Part shown: positions 63,037-64,000 of the stretch, in pieces | Layout of the letters: each line of letters starts with the position of its first letter | Position numbering within the stretch: position 1 is the first letter of the stretch | NCBI RefSeq assembly: GCF_047730165.1 | Contig: NZ_CP159834.1 | Location: 1,550,001 to 1,614,000, forward strand | DNA length: 64,000 nt | Direction: 5' to 3' | Origin: Patiriisocius sp047730165 | Lineage (GTDB): Bacteria > Bacteroidota > Bacteroidia > Flavobacteriales > Flavobacteriaceae | Program-made: the position numbers and the translations under genes | The notes under the pieces: model-generated | The model's database searches: none | Told to the model about the DNA's origin: nothing | The model's input: the letters and a program-made list of their open reading frames with translations, nothing else

Positions 63037-64000
63037 TTAGCGGAATATCTCCCAATCTAAGGTCACTGAAAACACGTTAGAATACAGCGTAGCACTAGAA
63101 TCACCAATATCTGTCAAGGCATAATCTACTGCGATACCTTTGTATTTAAATCCTACCCCAAGATTTGGTTGAACACTTGTAGATTCTGTTCCATCAAGTT
63201 TTCTTGTGTTTTGTACATTACCAAGTCCGGTTCGTACAAATATCATATTTAGATACCCAAACTCGAGACCTAATGCTGGAGTCATACTAAGATTAGGAGT
63301 GCTTAAAAAGTCGTTGGTCTCTGCAAATCTAAAGTTGAGGTCAAGTTCTGTTTGCAAGGTGTAGTCATAATTAAATGTAAATAGCTTTGCTACTCCTAGT
63401 TGCATTTTTGGGATTGTGATTTCTGTAGTTTCTGGTAAATCTTGATTCTGCCCTTCGACGGCTCCTTGTATCTCTGCAAACTCATCTTCATCTATAGACC
63501 AAGCGTTAAATGTGGTTGTTATATCGCGAACTAACAATCCGTACTGCCAATTGTTATCACCTTCAAATTGAAATCCAGCATCAAGACCAAAGCCCCACGA
63601 ATTTGCAAAATCACCAATAATACGCCGCACCACTTTAGCATTTACACCAAAACTAAAACCGTCTAAAGGCAAGTTACGGGCATAGCTAAATGTACCTGCA
63701 TAATCTGCCGTTGAAAAAAGGCTAATACGATCATAATTAATCTGTCCTTGGTCGTCAATAAGTTGTGTGGTATTTAAGATGTCATCCACCCCAAAACGGA
63801 TCAATGAAAAAGCAACCGCACTATTATCATCCAGTGGCATTGCAAAAGCTGCGTAGTCATAATTTGCAATATTTGCAAAATAAGAAGCGTGCATTAATGA
63901 CAGTTGTTTGTCTTCAAGCCTTGTCAATCCTGCAGGATTCCAATATCCAGAATTTACATCTCCTGTGGTCGCAACCATTGCATTAGACATCCCAAAAGCG
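63037..64000 (-). CDS. PorV/PorQ-family outer-membrane protein (5' end beyond the window)
   Basis: At least 320 residues, reading out of the right edge. The internal Met at 63990 is not the start, since the frame continues upstream (AFGMSNAMVATTGDVNSGYW). The conserved opening GMSNAMVATTGDVNSGYWNPAGL and the beta-barrel-like remainder (ending VFSVTLDWEIF) mark the PorV/PorQ-like family, FadL-related proteins of the outer membrane. True PorV shuttles T9SS cargo, and several paralogues of unknown role (often called PorV2) exist in Flavobacteriaceae. Which one this is cannot be decided here. The giant T9SS substrates at the left end show that the host uses T9SS. Confidence 0.8.
   Translation of the reverse strand, partial: AFGMSNAMVATTGDVNSGYWNPAGLTRLEDKQLSLMHASYFANIANYDYAAFAMPLDDNSAVAFSLIRFGVDDILNTTQLIDDQGQINYDRISLFSTADYAGTFSYARNLPLDGFSFGVNAKVVRRIIGDFANSWGFGLDAGFQFEGDNNWQYGLLVRDITTTFNAWSIDEDEFAEIQGAVEGQNQDLPETTEITIPKMQLGVAKLFTFNYDYTLQTELDLNFRFAETNDFLSTPNLSMTPALGLEFGYLNMIFVRTGLGNVQNTRKLDGTESTSVQPNLGVGFKYKGIAVDYALTDIGDSSATLYSNVFSVTLDWEIFR

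Overview
The window looks like the chromosome of a marine member of the Flavobacteriaceae (Bacteroidota). The evidence is AT-rich DNA, promoters of the TAnnTTTG type, two giant proteins with the gliding-motility/type B C-terminal signal of the type IX secretion system (T9SS), a PorV-like protein, OmpP1/FadL-like and Lnb-like (DUF4105) envelope proteins, and a Bacteroidota-style capsule/O-antigen locus. No species is named because nothing here fixes one.

Layout. 1-280: the 3' end of an unknown gene. 297-12643: two tandem giant T9SS cargo proteins (2150 and about 1925 aa). Their N-terminal heads are unrelated, but they share about 4 kb of stalk and tail; the last 2.3 kb appears identical and is broken upstream only by short divergent patches. 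12717-15292 (minus): an OmpP1/FadL-like porin and a low-complexity lipoprotein. 15394-17287: proS, tRNA-Glu(TTC) and rpsT. 17281-17643: a degenerate tandem duplication joining the end of rpsT to the end of coaD, with a relic coaD 3' end. 17544-19954 (minus): coaD and an ABC-F ATPase.

20067-60427 (plus): a roughly 40-kb surface-polysaccharide locus of 35 genes, nearly all tightly packed or overlapping. It opens with an outer-membrane export lipoprotein and a Wzc-like tyrosine autokinase. Next come a UDP-sugar 6-dehydrogenase and epimerase, an ABC exporter (Wzm/Wzt) with an extended Wzt C-terminal domain, two sulfotransferases and three methyltransferases. It also holds 18 glycosyltransferase-like proteins, a WecB 2-epimerase, a sialic-acid set (neuB, neuC, neuA), an AsnB-like amidotransferase, a Wzy-like polymerase and a terminal polyprenyl-phosphate sugar transferase. 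The likely product is an acidic, sulfated and methylated, sialic-acid-type surface glycan. The centre (about 27.6-43 kb) looks more AT-rich than the flanks, as expected for an exchanged cassette. No Wzx flippase is visible, while both Wzy and Wzm/Wzt are present.

60457-64000: an Lnb-domain membrane protein (minus), a zinc alcohol dehydrogenase (plus) and a PorV-like outer-membrane protein (minus) that runs off the window.

The points most worth a second look are the recombining adhesin pair, the rpsT/coaD duplication, the MBOAT relic after the epimerase gene, the glycosyltransferase whose conserved N-terminus lies upstream of any ordinary start codon, and the mixed export machinery of the glycan locus.
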